This document shows, piece after piece, positions 25,494 to 35,776 of a stretch of 64,000 nucleotides of DNA; position 1 is the first letter of the stretch; each line of letters starts with the position of its first letter. The DNA is from Hyaloperonospora brassicae (taxonomy: Eukaryota > Oomycota > Peronosporomycetes > Peronosporales > Peronosporaceae). The stretch is from the NCBI GenBank assembly GCA_947650285.1, contig CANTFL010000226.1:124001-188000 (forward strand), written 5' to 3'. The position numbers were made by a program, and so were the translations under genes. The notes under the pieces are model-generated. The model saw only the letters and a program-made list of their open reading frames with translations, searched no databases and had not been told where the DNA came from.

Positions 25494-26028
25494 TGCATGG
25501 CAAATTTACGAATAAGGTAGTGATATCCTCTAGTATTTATAGTCGTGAAGCAAACGCCGCATGAGGTCGTCGCTACTGAACAAAAAGCGTCAATCGGGCC
25601 CGCTTCAACGTCAACTGTGCGCCGTTGAAGACGACTGCCGATCAAACACGTAGCTTTCATTGCGAGCCCGGTAAAAGTCGAACATACCGACATCTACTTT
25701 CTTAGTGTATCAACGTATGTCGAGCATGTGTATTGTGTGTGATTTCGCACACGCATGACGCCCTCTACGCTAGTAGAATCCGAAAAACGGAAAAGTAGCA
25801 AGTCGATAGTCACATTCCGCGCTCGGCAGTAACGTGTTCTACAGCAACGCTGTGTAGCACGGAAGGTGCGGCTCGTCAACTCGCAATAGCGACTGACGGT
25901 ATCATGTACGCAATACCTAACACGCTTTACACCCATCAGCGACAGTTAGCGGTCCCAAACGACTTGTCTCACACGTTGCAAATCAATTTTCAGCTCCGTG
26001 ATTTCATCAAAAGAATTGTCCTGAACAT
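25494..26028. other. No gene seen
   Basis: Short frames only, immediately before the Copia insertion. Confidence 0.55.
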
Positions 26029-26033
26029 GAAAG
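26029..26033. other. Copia target-site duplication, left copy
   Basis: GAAAG, repeated at 30837-30841 on the other side of the element. Confidence 0.9.
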
Positions 26034-26287
26034 TGTTATGTCGAAGGAAAATTGGAAAGTGTATTGAATTAGTTTTCCTATGAACTTACTCGTCGTGTTA
26101 TCTTCTTCTACCTTGTAGCTTTCCCTGATCTTGATGGATTCTAGAACATACACTCAAGGTAGTTCTAGAATCATCAGACTGCACGTGAACCGTTTACACC
26201 CTGTCGTATCATCGCTGTCTTGTCACTTGTGCGTAGCAAATCACAGTTGGCTTTGTTGACCGTGCATTGACAGTGCACACATCAACA
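26034..26287 (-). repeat. Copia 3' LTR
   Basis: 254 bp, TGTTATGTCGAAGG ... ACACATCAACA in + orientation, identical to the copy at 30583-30836. Confidence 0.97.
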
Positions 26288-26299
26288 CTCCCACTCACT
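26288..26299 (-). promoter_or_regulatory. Copia polypurine tract
   Basis: On the minus strand AGTGAGTGGGAG lies directly upstream of the 3' LTR and overlaps the polyprotein stop codon (26295-26297). It would prime plus-strand DNA synthesis. Confidence 0.65.
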
Positions 26300-29200
26300 G
26301 TTGATGCTCGGGTCCATCACGTACCTTGATGTCCATTCCGGCACGGAGGTACTGGAATCGCTTGGTGCCGAGTGCCTTCGTTAGTATGTCGGCAAGTTGA
26401 TGTTCCGTCTCCTTGTAGATCACCTTTATATCACCGGCCAGAACTTTCTCTCGGACAAAGTGGTGACGTATATCTACGTGTTTAGTCCGCGCATGGTATC
26501 CTGGGTTTGTTGCGAGAGCAATGGCTCCTTGATTATCCTCGTAGATGACAGTAGGATTCTTCTGCTCGAATCCGAGGTCAGCCATTAACATCCTTGCCCA
26601 TAGTATGTCTTGAGTGCACATGCTTAGCGCCATGTATTCAGCCTCAGAAGTACTCAATGCAACGGTGCGTTGGTACTTAGACTTAAATATAACAGGGCCT
26701 CCATTAAGCACCAGCAAAACACCAGATACCGATCGACGGTCGTCCAAGCTGTTTCCCCAATCGGCGTCACTATACGCTGTTAGTTGTTGCTGTAGTTTGT
26801 CAACACTGTAGTGTAATCCAAAACCACTCGTCGAGCGGAGGTATCTTAGCACTTTGATCAGTGCCTTCCAGTGTTGTGAGCCAGGGTTTTCTGCAAATCG
26901 TCCAAGTTGGCTCACAGGAAATGCTGCGTCTGGTCTGGTCGTGGTCACTATAAACAGCAGTCGTCCCAGCAATTGGCGGTACGGTGTACGACTCATGGCT
27001 TGTCTTTCGACATCGGACTTTGGACTGTTTGCGCTGGACAGTTTCATGCTCTGATCACATGGGTTACCAGTTGGTCGGGCTTGAGTCTGTCCAAACATGT
27101 CTGCAGTCTCCTCGATGTATCTTTGTTGCGAAATAAACATCTCACGCTTCTTTCGGTCGTACATAACTTCCATTCCAAGCAAGTGCTTCACTGGACCAAG
27201 GTCTTTGGTTTGAAACCGCTGAGAGATTTGTTCTTTCACCTTGCGTACCGTGGTTGCTTCTTTTGCAGCCACAATCATATCATCAACGTATAAGCACACG
27301 TACGCCCAGCCTTCACCATCCTTTATCTTGTATATGCATCGATCAGCACCGCACGCGACAAATCCCATCTCCAGTAATGCATTGTGAATCGTCTTATTCC
27401 AGGCATTTGCAGCCTGCTTAAGTCCGTAAAGCGCGCGATTCAATTTAAGTACAAACTCGCTGCCAATTTTCATCCCTTTGGGTGGTAACAAGTATACTTC
27501 TTCTTGTAGGTCGGCATTCAGGTAGGCCGTATCAACATCAAGCTGGTCGATCACATATCCTGCTGCGCAGCAAATCGACAATAGCATCCTGATGGAGTTC
27601 ATACTGGCGACAGCCGCGTATGTCTCGAAAAAGTTGATACCATATTGTTGCAGGAATCCGAGCGCCACAAGTCGTGCTTTGTATCGACCATCACTCTTTT
27701 TAGCCCATACCCACTTCGATCCAATTGGTTTCATTCCAGGCTTGCGTACAATTGGTGTCCACGTCTTGTTACGCTCATGAGCCGCAAATTCATTCTCAAT
27801 AGCTTTAATCCATTGGTATCTGTCAGGTCCATTCACTGCCTCCGCATAAGAGCCAGGTAAATCACGAGCTATCATGGCAACTTCTGCTATCAATGCCACA
27901 TCGCTGTTTATTCGCGATCGCTTGGAAGGAGGTTCGTCATCTTCACTCCCACTGGCTTCATGGTTTTCATTGTATGGCACAATGCTGTTTTCTGTTGTGG
28001 TACTAGTGTTATTGTCTTCCAACAAGAGCTGAACAGGTTGCTCAATTGGTAGCATTTCATCAACACCTCCTCGTGGTCCGGATTCACTTCTCCCACTGGC
28101 ATCGTCAGTAAGAACACGATACTGATGCTCGCGACCGGAACGACGCTTAAGTTGTGGACGGAACACCATCGCTCCAGAGTCGTGCGGATTGTGTAATTCG
28201 AGTTCTTGGTGACGAGGTCCTTGTTGAATTACTTGGGAAGTGTGTTGATGTTGTTCGTTGTTCATATTTCTTGCAAGATAAAGATTGCTTGTCTCACTCG
28301 AAGGGGTGTTACTGATGTCATTGTCAGAACTCGGTACTTCCATCTCCACATCTTCGACAATTTCGTGCTCTTCCATTTCAACATCTTCATCACCATCTTG
28401 TTGCAAGTTACTTGGTTGATCTCCATCATCGTCATCTTGTCGTATTATTATCATCTTCGGGTGTGGTACAACCGGATTGTCTTCGTAAATGTTACTAACT
28501 TCACGTTCATCTAACGCGATCGAACGACTGATCTTGATCGTACCAGTCTCCAGATCAAGCACCCTGTAACCCTTGGTGTGTCTTGCATATCCTAACAGCA
28601 TGCAGCGAAACCCTTTCGCGTCGAATTTCGTGCGCTTTGAGTCATCGATATGTGCGTATCCAAGTGAACCAAATACACGTAGGTGAGAAATTTCGGGCTT
28701 CGTCTTAAAGCACAGTTCAAAAGGAGTCTTCTCCTCGTGATTGCAGTTCGTGGTTCTGTTAAGTAAATACACCGCCGTATTCACAGCTTCGGCCCACCAC
28801 TTCTTTGCCACCCGCTTGTAATGCATCATGCTTCTGGCCGTCTCAACAATCGTACGGTTCATCCGTTCAGCAACACCGTTTTGTTGAGGACTGTAGGGTA
28901 CTGTCTTCTGATGGATGATGCCGTGTTTCTTGCAGTACGAAGCAAACCTCTTGTTTTTGTATTCACCGCCATTGTCAGTACGTATGGCCTTAATACGAAA
29001 TCCACACTGCTGCTCCATCTCGGTCCGAAATTCAATGAACTTCGACAGTACTTCACTCTTGGACTTCAGAAAATATACAGTCACTAATCTTGAAAAATCG
29101 TCCACGAGAGACAATACGTATCGTGACCCACCAGGAGTTGGGTTCTTCATAGGGCCCATGACGTCAGAGTGAATAAGCTGCAGTGGCTGCGTTGTCTTTG

Positions 29201-30536
29201 TCTTCGACTCTTGTGGAAAACTCGCGACACACATTTTCCCTTGTAGACACCTTCCACACAAATTCTTGTTCGTGTCAGGTACTACATTCGGTAGTCCTTC
29301 CGTAGCCTCCTTTGTCCTTTTAAACTTGTTGTGGCTAATGTGACCCATTCGTGCATGCCACAGCTCCCACTTGTTACCAGCGTCTTCATGTTCTACCAAC
29401 ATCGCGTGCTCATACTCCACATCAAGAGTGTACACGCTTCTCATGCGCTTCGCAGAAATCATCAACACATTATCCTTGTAGATACCGCAGTATTTTTCAC
29501 CGAATCGAACGTTGTACCCACGCTGGACGATCTTGGGCACCGCTAGTAGTCGTCTGTCCAGCGTTGGAATGTGCAATACTTCATTCACAGTCACTGCTGT
29601 ACCATTCGTACAGCGAAATCGAATGCTTCCTCGTCCAATTGCATTCATGACCGCACCATCGGCAACGCGAACTTGAATGGCTTCTCTCAATTTCTCGTAC
29701 TCAAAGAAATCTTCTTCGGCTGGGGTCATATGTGACGAGGCGCCGCTGTCCAACAACCATCCTTTTTTTAATCCGTTTGTGGCCGTGAATGCCATTTCAT
29801 TTCCATCATTCTTGGTGGCAGATCGGCACTCAAACTGCTTGTATCCGATCTTGTTACAGCGGTGACACTTCCCACGAAACGGCTGTTTCTTCTTCCAGCT
29901 CTCTTCTGCACCACGTTGTTTGCGCATTCCACGACCACGATCCTGTTTATGGCCTCCACGACCAACGCGGAAAGCTCCTTCGGAGACCTCTTGCTGCTGC
30001 TTCTTCTTGTGTTCTTTCAACAGCTTTTCTTTCACATCCACCATCGTCACACCCATGGAATTCTCAATGATGGACACAATCATCTCGTACTCTGCCGGTA
30101 AGCTACTCAGCAGAACTGTCATCTGGCGTGCGTCGTCCATGGTATCGCCCACCGCCTCCATACTCAAAACAAGTTCATCGAAGCGGTCGAGGTGGCTCAC
30201 CATGTCGCCTCCCTCATCCATACGAAATTCGTGCAATCGACGTGTCAGTGCCACTCGATTCTGAAGGTTTGTCTTGTTGTAGTAGTCGCGTAGTGTTTCC
30301 CATACTTCCTTCGTAGTGCGAGCATGTCGGATCTTCGTCTGACGCTTTACTTCGATCCCTTGAGCAATAATAGCAAACGCCTTCATGTCCTTGACCTTCC
30401 AATCCTCCGTCATCTCCTGCTCCAACTTCACTTCCAAGATGTGCTCTAGCAGGCCCTTCCTCGCAAGTGTCATCTTCATATTGAATTCCCAATGGAAGTA
30501 GTTGTCTGTTCCAAGCAGGTCATCGTGTTTCTTCAT
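26295..30536 (-). CDS. Copia Gag-Pol polyprotein
   Basis: 1,413 residues in one open frame starting at ATG 30536. The order is: a UBN2-type Gag (about 1-200) with the YFHWEFNMKM start; a zinc knuckle CHRCNKIGYKQFEC near 225; aspartic protease with LLDSGASSHM near 260; integrase with the HHCC finger (WHARMGHISHN, CGRCLQGKMC) and the DDE blocks IHSDVMGPM, IRTDNGGEYKN and NGVAERMNRT; a disordered linker; reverse transcriptase with LDVDTAYLNADL and the catalytic LYVDDMIVAA; and RNase H with YSDADWGNS, STSEAEYMAL, EDNQGA and KHVDIRHHFV. No stop or frameshift interrupts it, so it may be active. One oddity is that the knuckle lacks the His of the CX2CX4HX4C pattern (Tyr in its place). Confidence 0.97.
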   Translation of the reverse strand: MKKHDDLLGTDNYFHWEFNMKMTLARKGLLEHILEVKLEQEMTEDWKVKDMKAFAIIAQGIEVKRQTKIRHARTTKEVWETLRDYYNKTNLQNRVALTRRLHEFRMDEGGDMVSHLDRFDELVLSMEAVGDTMDDARQMTVLLSSLPAEYEMIVSIIENSMGVTMVDVKEKLLKEHKKKQQQEVSEGAFRVGRGGHKQDRGRGMRKQRGAEESWKKKQPFRGKCHRCNKIGYKQFECRSATKNDGNEMAFTATNGLKKGWLLDSGASSHMTPAEEDFFEYEKLREAIQVRVADGAVMNAIGRGSIRFRCTNGTAVTVNEVLHIPTLDRRLLAVPKIVQRGYNVRFGEKYCGIYKDNVLMISAKRMRSVYTLDVEYEHAMLVEHEDAGNKWELWHARMGHISHNKFKRTKEATEGLPNVVPDTNKNLCGRCLQGKMCVASFPQESKTKTTQPLQLIHSDVMGPMKNPTPGGSRYVLSLVDDFSRLVTVYFLKSKSEVLSKFIEFRTEMEQQCGFRIKAIRTDNGGEYKNKRFASYCKKHGIIHQKTVPYSPQQNGVAERMNRTIVETARSMMHYKRVAKKWWAEAVNTAVYLLNRTTNCNHEEKTPFELCFKTKPEISHLRVFGSLGYAHIDDSKRTKFDAKGFRCMLLGYARHTKGYRVLDLETGTIKISRSIALDEREVSNIYEDNPVVPHPKMIIIRQDDDDGDQPSNLQQDGDEDVEMEEHEIVEDVEMEVPSSDNDISNTPSSETSNLYLARNMNNEQHQHTSQVIQQGPRHQELELHNPHDSGAMVFRPQLKRRSGREHQYRVLTDDASGRSESGPRGGVDEMLPIEQPVQLLLEDNNTSTTTENSIVPYNENHEASGSEDDEPPSKRSRINSDVALIAEVAMIARDLPGSYAEAVNGPDRYQWIKAIENEFAAHERNKTWTPIVRKPGMKPIGSKWVWAKKSDGRYKARLVALGFLQQYGINFFETYAAVASMNSIRMLLSICCAAGYVIDQLDVDTAYLNADLQEEVYLLPPKGMKIGSEFVLKLNRALYGLKQAANAWNKTIHNALLEMGFVACGADRCIYKIKDGEGWAYVCLYVDDMIVAAKEATTVRKVKEQISQRFQTKDLGPVKHLLGMEVMYDRKKREMFISQQRYIEETADMFGQTQARPTGNPCDQSMKLSSANSPKSDVERQAMSRTPYRQLLGRLLFIVTTTRPDAAFPVSQLGRFAENPGSQHWKALIKVLRYLRSTSGFGLHYSVDKLQQQLTAYSDADWGNSLDDRRSVSGVLLVLNGGPVIFKSKYQRTVALSTSEAEYMALSMCTQDILWARMLMADLGFEQKNPTVIYEDNQGAIALATNPGYHARTKHVDIRHHFVREKVLAGDIKVIYKETEHQLADILTKALGTKRFQYLRAGMDIKVRDGPEHQQ

Positions 30537-30570
30537 CGTACTGGCTTCTGGCAGAGTTCCTTAAGCTTTT

Positions 30571-30582
30571 GGGCTCATAACC
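30571..30582 (-). promoter_or_regulatory. Copia primer-binding site, matching the tRNA-iMet anticodon loop
   Basis: The + strand reads GGGCTCATAACC directly beside the 5' LTR. This is the anticodon stem-loop sequence of initiator tRNA-Met (anticodon CAT), not its 3' end. Drosophila copia is known to prime from a cleaved half of this tRNA in the same way, so half-tRNA priming is the likely mechanism here. Confidence 0.75.
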
Positions 30583-30836
30583 TGTTATGTCGAAGGAAAA
30601 TTGGAAAGTGTATTGAATTAGTTTTCCTATGAACTTACTCGTCGTGTTATCTTCTTCTACCTTGTAGCTTTCCCTGATCTTGATGGATTCTAGAACATAC
30701 ACTCAAGGTAGTTCTAGAATCATCAGACTGCACGTGAACCGTTTACACCCTGTCGTATCATCGCTGTCTTGTCACTTGTGCGTAGCAAATCACAGTTGGC
30801 TTTGTTGACCGTGCATTGACAGTGCACACATCAACA
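30583..30836 (-). repeat. Copia 5' LTR
   Basis: 254 bp. As the upstream LTR of this minus-strand element it should carry the promoter. It is followed outward by the duplicated target GAAAG. Confidence 0.97.
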
Positions 30837-30841
30837 GAAAG
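30837..30841. other. Copia target-site duplication, right copy
   Basis: GAAAG, matching 26029-26033. Confidence 0.9.
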
Positions 30842-30934
30842 TAGATAACGCAGTCTCAAATTGAGCTTTGCAAATTTTTATGGACAGCATTTTTACCCGT
30901 TCCCTCACAATCTCTTCCTCATTGAACAATTTCA

Positions 30935-31424
30935 TGCCATTACCGCACTTTGACGTTGTTGCTATTGCTTTTTGTTGCTTTCGCTGCACAGGCAAGATCG
31001 AATGTCGTCCTTACTCTCGTTGAACCTATTGACAACACGAACAAGTTGCGTCATCACACGACAACCTCCAGCCGTGAGTGTCATTTTTTTGAAACAGGTA
31101 CGTGACTATCCAATACTAATATGCTTCCGATGCGGCAATGTTCACAAACTGCTAGCAAATCATCGCATTTGCGCCATCCAAGTACGTCAAGTCCGTCTTA
31201 TTCGTATTATTGCATGTCAGTTCTCAACAAAAGTGTCAAGTAAGGATTGGACAGCCAAATCGTACAATAGAGCTTCACGGCAACTATATCGACTTAACGG
31301 GACATCGACTTTCTTGCGTAGATTAGTTTATAATGTTGTAGACGACTCTGACCATTTTGCCTGTGCAAAGCGCTTCTCCACAAGCCGGAGGGCCGGAAAG
31401 AAAACAACGAACCAGATCAAGTAG
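30935..31424 (+). pseudogene. Secreted-protein-like gene, spliceable but without a start codon
   Basis: A + strand frame runs HYRTLTLLLLLFVAFAAQA, an excellent signal-peptide core with an AQA cleavage-like end. It continues RSNVVLTLVEPIDNTNKLRH to GAAACAG|GTACGT at 31097/31098. Removing a 58-bp intron (31098-31155: GTACGT start, TACTAAT-like branch sequence, GCTAG end) joins it in phase to a second open exon ending KKTTNQIK and a stop at 31422-31424, about 160 residues in all. No ATG lies in frame: the only nearby ATG (30934) is in another frame and a TGA precedes. Either the start was lost or a further 5' exon exists. The Copia element inserted about 100 bp upstream. I do not recognise the mature protein; an effector is possible. 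Confidence 0.4.
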
Positions 31425-32140
31425 TAAGACAAAGGCGAAGTCAGTAGCTCACATTCGTAGACGGTTCTTCTTGTCGATTTCGGATCAGCGACACGAACAA
31501 TATGATTCTGCCGCAGTCTTCACGGCTTTTGAGAGATTGTACTATTGAGTACAACTTAATATTGATAACAATTAACCACGTGCGTGCGAGCAAACGGTAA
31601 CCAGTCGTCAGTTCCCTTGGTAATCTACTACGTCGGCCGCTGTGTTTCTTGTTCGATTCTGGTCATTTTTTCTTGCAATCTCGACGAAAGATACAGCGGA
31701 TGTTGTAACTTGATGATGTAGCAAAGAGCACAACTGCCGCGACACCCTGTCGCGCATGTTCCACATTGATGACACCCGAAAAGTAGCGACAGACTTGGTG
31801 TCGGTCAAAGCCGTCGAGAACGGAGTGCTTCTGCTATTGACCGTCATTCGAGCCGACGTGTGTGTGTCTTTATTGCCTTGTGAACTATTTCCTGGACAAC
31901 AAAGCTCGGAAACAGTCATTCCACGCTCCGCCCTGTAGTTTTTACGGTGGGTAAGCAGAGGTAGAATTAATGATCATGCCTCATATTCCTATGGTAATGG
32001 ATTAAACAGTCTATCAAGTGCGACGACAATTAGAAAGAATAACAAAGCATCGATTTTTGTCTGACCCAAAGTGTAGTATAAACGTTGGTGGGATAACTAT
32101 TGCGCGCCAAGCAAAAAATCTGCAAGGCCAAGAACTTGAC
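31425..32140. other. No gene identified
   Basis: A 60-codon + strand frame at 31756-31938 (with TDLVSVKAVENGVLLLLTV) looks protein-like, but has no partner exons or family I can name. Confidence 0.4.
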
Positions 32141-32144
32141 TCTT

Positions 32145-32393
32145 GTCGCGCGAACACGATACATCGCGACTGGATCGGGGGATGCGGCGCGGCTTATGCC
32201 TCATGGTACCCCAAGAAAGAAATTGAATGCTATAAATCAGTCCGCCGCTCGACTTTGTGCCCCGTCCATTGCACATGTAGTTGTGCTATGCCGAGACGAA
32301 CGTACATATTCTGGGACGGTATGCCGTTTTCGATACGAGTGCTTGGCCAGCATCGCACGACCACTAGATGCGAGCACCCGCTTGTCCTGATAC
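32145..32393 (+). pseudogene. Histone H3-like fragment (tentative)
   Basis: An open frame of 82 codons shows landmarks of an H3 in the right order. ARTRY is at the start (H3: ARTKQ), then TPRKKL (APRKQL), SAARLCAPS (KAARKSAPS), RTYSGTV (HRYRPGTV), and RY followed by IARPL (RRY ... IRKLP). Identity is low and spacing is off by a few residues, with a long insertion in the tail. It could be a decayed H3 or centromeric-type H3 variant, or a chance resemblance. It stops before the histone-fold core would be complete. Confidence 0.25.
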
Positions 32394-34312
32394 TTTAAAC
32401 GAATCGACACGTTTCAAGATGGGCTGAGACTAAGCTTGCTGGAATGCTTGCAACGATGTTCCGTATAACTTGGGCTCAGTATCTCGCGGTGTGGGTCCGC
32501 TTCCCTATTCCGACAGGCTTGCGTCGAACGTACTTGAAGACGACCATCCCGTCGGATGAGTAGCCATGTAGCAATAGGTTGAGATCAGGGATGGCACAAG
32601 GTTTCTTGGTGAAGCAAGGGTGTAACAGGTACTCGCAGATGGTGTACTCAATGATCGTCCAATACCCGCTTTTCCTGCGGATTTGCCTCCGATAAAAAGA
32701 GTAGCTCAAGAGCGGCTTCGCACTGACTAGGGGCGCTCTTGTGATGAGCAGAAGTCCTCAACGAGTAGGCCATATGGTGTTGTCGAGAGGAAACTTAGAG
32801 ACCAGTCTAATTCGCATCTCTGGCATTCGTTCCCACGTCACCAGAGCAGTAGGTGAGCACACCCTAATTCTCTGTGCATGTCTTTGTTTCGGTACCGATT
32901 GCATGACAAAGGAAGCTTTCTTCGCTGTCAGCGGTTACTGCCAGTGTCCAAACATCGTACGTCATACGAGATCGATCGTCGCTCGGCGAGAAGCGCAAAA
33001 GGGAATGTCTTCGAGCGAGTGCCGGTCGACAACATCCTGGTACAAACGTCGTGACGACACTCGTCGAGTAGACAGCTGGAAAGGAGGTGCATCTCGACCG
33101 GACGTGTGACGGCAGCCCCAACACAGTCGTCATCGTCGGTCCATCGATCGCTCTTGTAGAGGTTCTCTGTGGCAGGTCCACGAAATGACACGAAGTCAAC
33201 AAGTGCCTCTTGCTTCGACTGAGTCGACCGCAGGCTACTTCAGTCGGTCGTCTCCTGTAATGGGGTGACCCCGTTACGTGATGTGACCCACTCGCTCTTC
33301 GAAGCTGCTGACGTGGCTGGCAGAGTCACGGGCCCAGTTTCGTAGACGTATTCCTAGACGTGCATTCCGTTTGCGACCGCGCAAACACACACGTCGCCCA
33401 CTCTTATTAGTCCGTCAGGCGGAAGTGCCGTGAGACTGAGAGGCCGGTGACAGTCTCCATCAAGCGCATGCCGCCTGTAACACCATTGACCGTCTACAAT
33501 GTGGTGCCGGCGTCGTAATGGGGGCCCAAGCCTAAGGAGCGATCGACATGGGCTTGTCAGGATCTCGTCCAGCAGGCAGTGGGCTCGAGCCGAATTGATA
33601 GTGCTGTCGAACATGTAGCCGCAGTGCTGCACCTGAGGCAGGAAGACGAGGTCTGTTGCTGCAGTGCTGCACCTGAGGCAGGAAGGCTGCAGGTCTGTTG
33701 CTGCAAGCACAATGTCCGGACACACGGGATGCACCAGACAAGAACGCGGTCTCCTCTGCGTGGCCAGCAATCGCAGACTAATGGGCCAACTCGGTGCATT
33801 AGGTGGTCAGATCCTACCGCGTGATGACGCTCTTGGCAGCGGCTATCTCGAGCGGTGCTACCGATCCACCGTTGCTAGCAAAAGTCCTATGGATGCAGTC
33901 TGCGTGGAAACTAGACACACGGAGTCGTAAACGTCAGCAACTTGGGCTCAATCAAGTTTTGCTTGCATCGACCAGCTCGTTGTCAAGCAAACGAGAGCAA
34001 CTGTTTCCTACGTACTCAAGTTGCTTAGCTTGCCGCCTGTTTTTCGTCCTCGCTGTACTGCAGACTGGCCACACTGACACAACGACTGTCTGTGGCTTTC
34101 GTGTTTGCGCTCTTGAGTTCCGTCGAAGAGATGATACGGTGCAACGAACGCCGCATTGCAAATGTCATCATAAACCACGTACAACGTGCATAGTGGGTGG
34201 TTTGGATTCATACATGAAAAAGAAACACAGTCACACGCCCCACGACCGTTCAGACGACCAGAGCCCACCGTTCAGCAGAGAGCGTATCTCGACAACACGA
34301 CGCACGAGGTCG
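32394..34312. other. No gene identified
   Basis: A minus-strand frame at 32476-32709 has protein-like runs (EYTICEYLLHPCFTKKP) with no family recognised, and frames above 33 kb overlap on both strands without motifs. Near 33258 a small palindrome (GGGGTGACCCC) recalls Gypsy LTR ends but nothing else supports an LTR. Confidence 0.4.
33621..33702. repeat. Tandem duplication, 40/42 bp units
   Basis: Two adjacent units (33621-33660 and 33661-33702) both start GCAGTGCTGCACCTGAGGCA and end GGTCTGTTGCT. They differ by a 2-bp length change and a few bases in the middle. Confidence 0.85.
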
Positions 34313-35312
34313 CTAGTTTTGCACAGGAGGTACGTATCCATGCTTTGTAGCGTACGATTGGGCCACCTGCACACGACACGATAGCATCATGCGATAAGCA
34401 GTCGCGAGTCACCAACCATAGCAACGCACTCGACTGTACCTTGGCCATGAATTCCGGGTGCTCTTCTGCTTCATGAAGCACATAAGCGCCAGCTGCAGAC
34501 GCCATTCCTTCATGTCGACGCAGTAACGTCTCGGTTTCCTCGACAGCAGGACGGTACGTAGCCGTCGGGTCCATGTTCACATCCAGTGTCCCTTGACGAA
34601 ACTGTGGATGAAAAAGCATGACGAGCAGACTCAAAGCGGCATTGCCACACATGAGACAGCCCACAAAGTAGGCGAGCGAGCTGTCCATGCCAAAGTCCAT
34701 AAAGCCGACTGCAAAGATAAAGGCTGTGCGGCCACGATAGGTGAACAAGAAGCCAAATTGCTGGCGGATATACGGCTCCATGTGCTTGAACCGGCACTCG
34801 AATGCCAGCAGCAGCAATGCGAAAATACTAGACGGACAAAAGAGAGTGCGGCATACCTTAGGTACGACGATCATATCCCAAGCCCATGATCATATCGACA
34901 GCACGTACACGGCATAGATCGAGATGAAAAAGCACGTGATGTCGAGCACGACGAGATTAAAGAGTCCCAAGAACCCCGCAAGCGCCTGGAGCACTGCCAG
35001 CACCACGTTTGCATAGCGCAGGTATCGCATCAACGCGGCTGCCTCCATCATCTTCATTCTTTAGAAACGTCATATCGTTAGTGACATCCATTTCTAACCA
35101 CAGTCGGTCGATTCAATTCGAGTCGCGACCTACTTTTGCCAATACGTGGACGGCGTCGACAGGTTAGGAAGGGGCGTGGAGCCGCCCAGTCCGAGAGGCT
35201 CCTGCTGACGCACGCTGCCAGGATTTCCACTGTTGCCCATTGCAGTTTGCTGCGGATTGAGCGGCGCGCGGAGCAGTCGTTCCTGCGCGTCGTTCTCGCT
35301 GGCGCTGAACAT
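34313..35312 (-). CDS. COPI-associated Golgi membrane protein (TVP15-like)
   Basis: Four exons on the minus strand: 35312-35134, 35058-34909, 34827-34440 and 34366-34313, separated by introns of 75, 81 and 73 bp with GTAGGT, GTACGT and GTACAG donors. Joined in frame they give about 256 residues. A cytosolic N-terminal part of about 60 residues is followed by four hydrophobic segments (around VVLAVLQALAGFLGLFNLVV, CFFISIYAVIFALLLLAF, GRTAFIFAVGFMDFG and LAYFVGCLMCGNAALSLLVM). The C-terminus ends SYATKHGYVPPVQN. The spaced block AFECRF..EPYIRQQFGFLF and TYRGRTAF is typical of the COPI_assoc family, Golgi proteins linked to coated-vesicle traffic. A shorter product from ATG 35057 is possible if the first exon is not used. 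Splice sites are read by eye. Confidence 0.8.
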
Positions 35313-35776
35313 CAGGACAAGGAAGGGGTTCTTCGGAAAAAGAAGATAGCGATGTAGTTGATTGAACGCTTTATCGGCTTTTGGAAACGAGATAAAACGC
35401 TGAAAAGAAGGCGTCTGCGTCTGTAAATTTCATCGGGTTTGTACATCATTTTTTTTCGCTGGGATAAAAGCACACACAGCTATCGAGCTGCTGTTTTGCC
35501 GCAGATGTATTGAGGGGATGCCTCGATACCACAAGGTTTCAGCAAGCATTTCGCTGTGTCGAAACTGCACAAACGTCAACGTGTTACAACAGCGCACACG
35601 CGGCGGGTGTTCAATTTAAACGGATACACACACACACTTTGCTCTCTTTGCTCCTGTACATTTATTTAGTCCTACTGATAATCCTGCTGTCTTCGCGACG
35701 TCAAAAACCCACACCAGACACACACGCTCGCACTGCTTTGCCATCGCGGCTTCTCGCCTCCCATCAAACCACTGCC

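Larger units (their letters stand above)
26034..30836 (-). mobile_element. Complete Ty1/Copia LTR retrotransposon, apparently recent
   Basis: A 4.8-kb element read on the minus strand. It has two 254-bp LTRs (26034-26287 and 30583-30836) that I find identical base for base and that start TG and end CA. A 5-bp target duplication GAAAG flanks it (26029-26033 and 30837-30841). There is a primer-binding site next to the 5' LTR, a purine tract next to the 3' LTR, and a single 1,413-codon polyprotein. The integrase precedes the reverse transcriptase, which defines Copia. Identical LTRs mean little time since insertion. It landed about 100 bp upstream of the secreted-protein-like frame at 30935. Confidence 0.97.

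Noticed and set aside
33250..33275. Palindrome GGGGTGACCCC resembling Gypsy LTR ends
   Set aside because: No LTR body, target duplication or internal sequence accompanies it.
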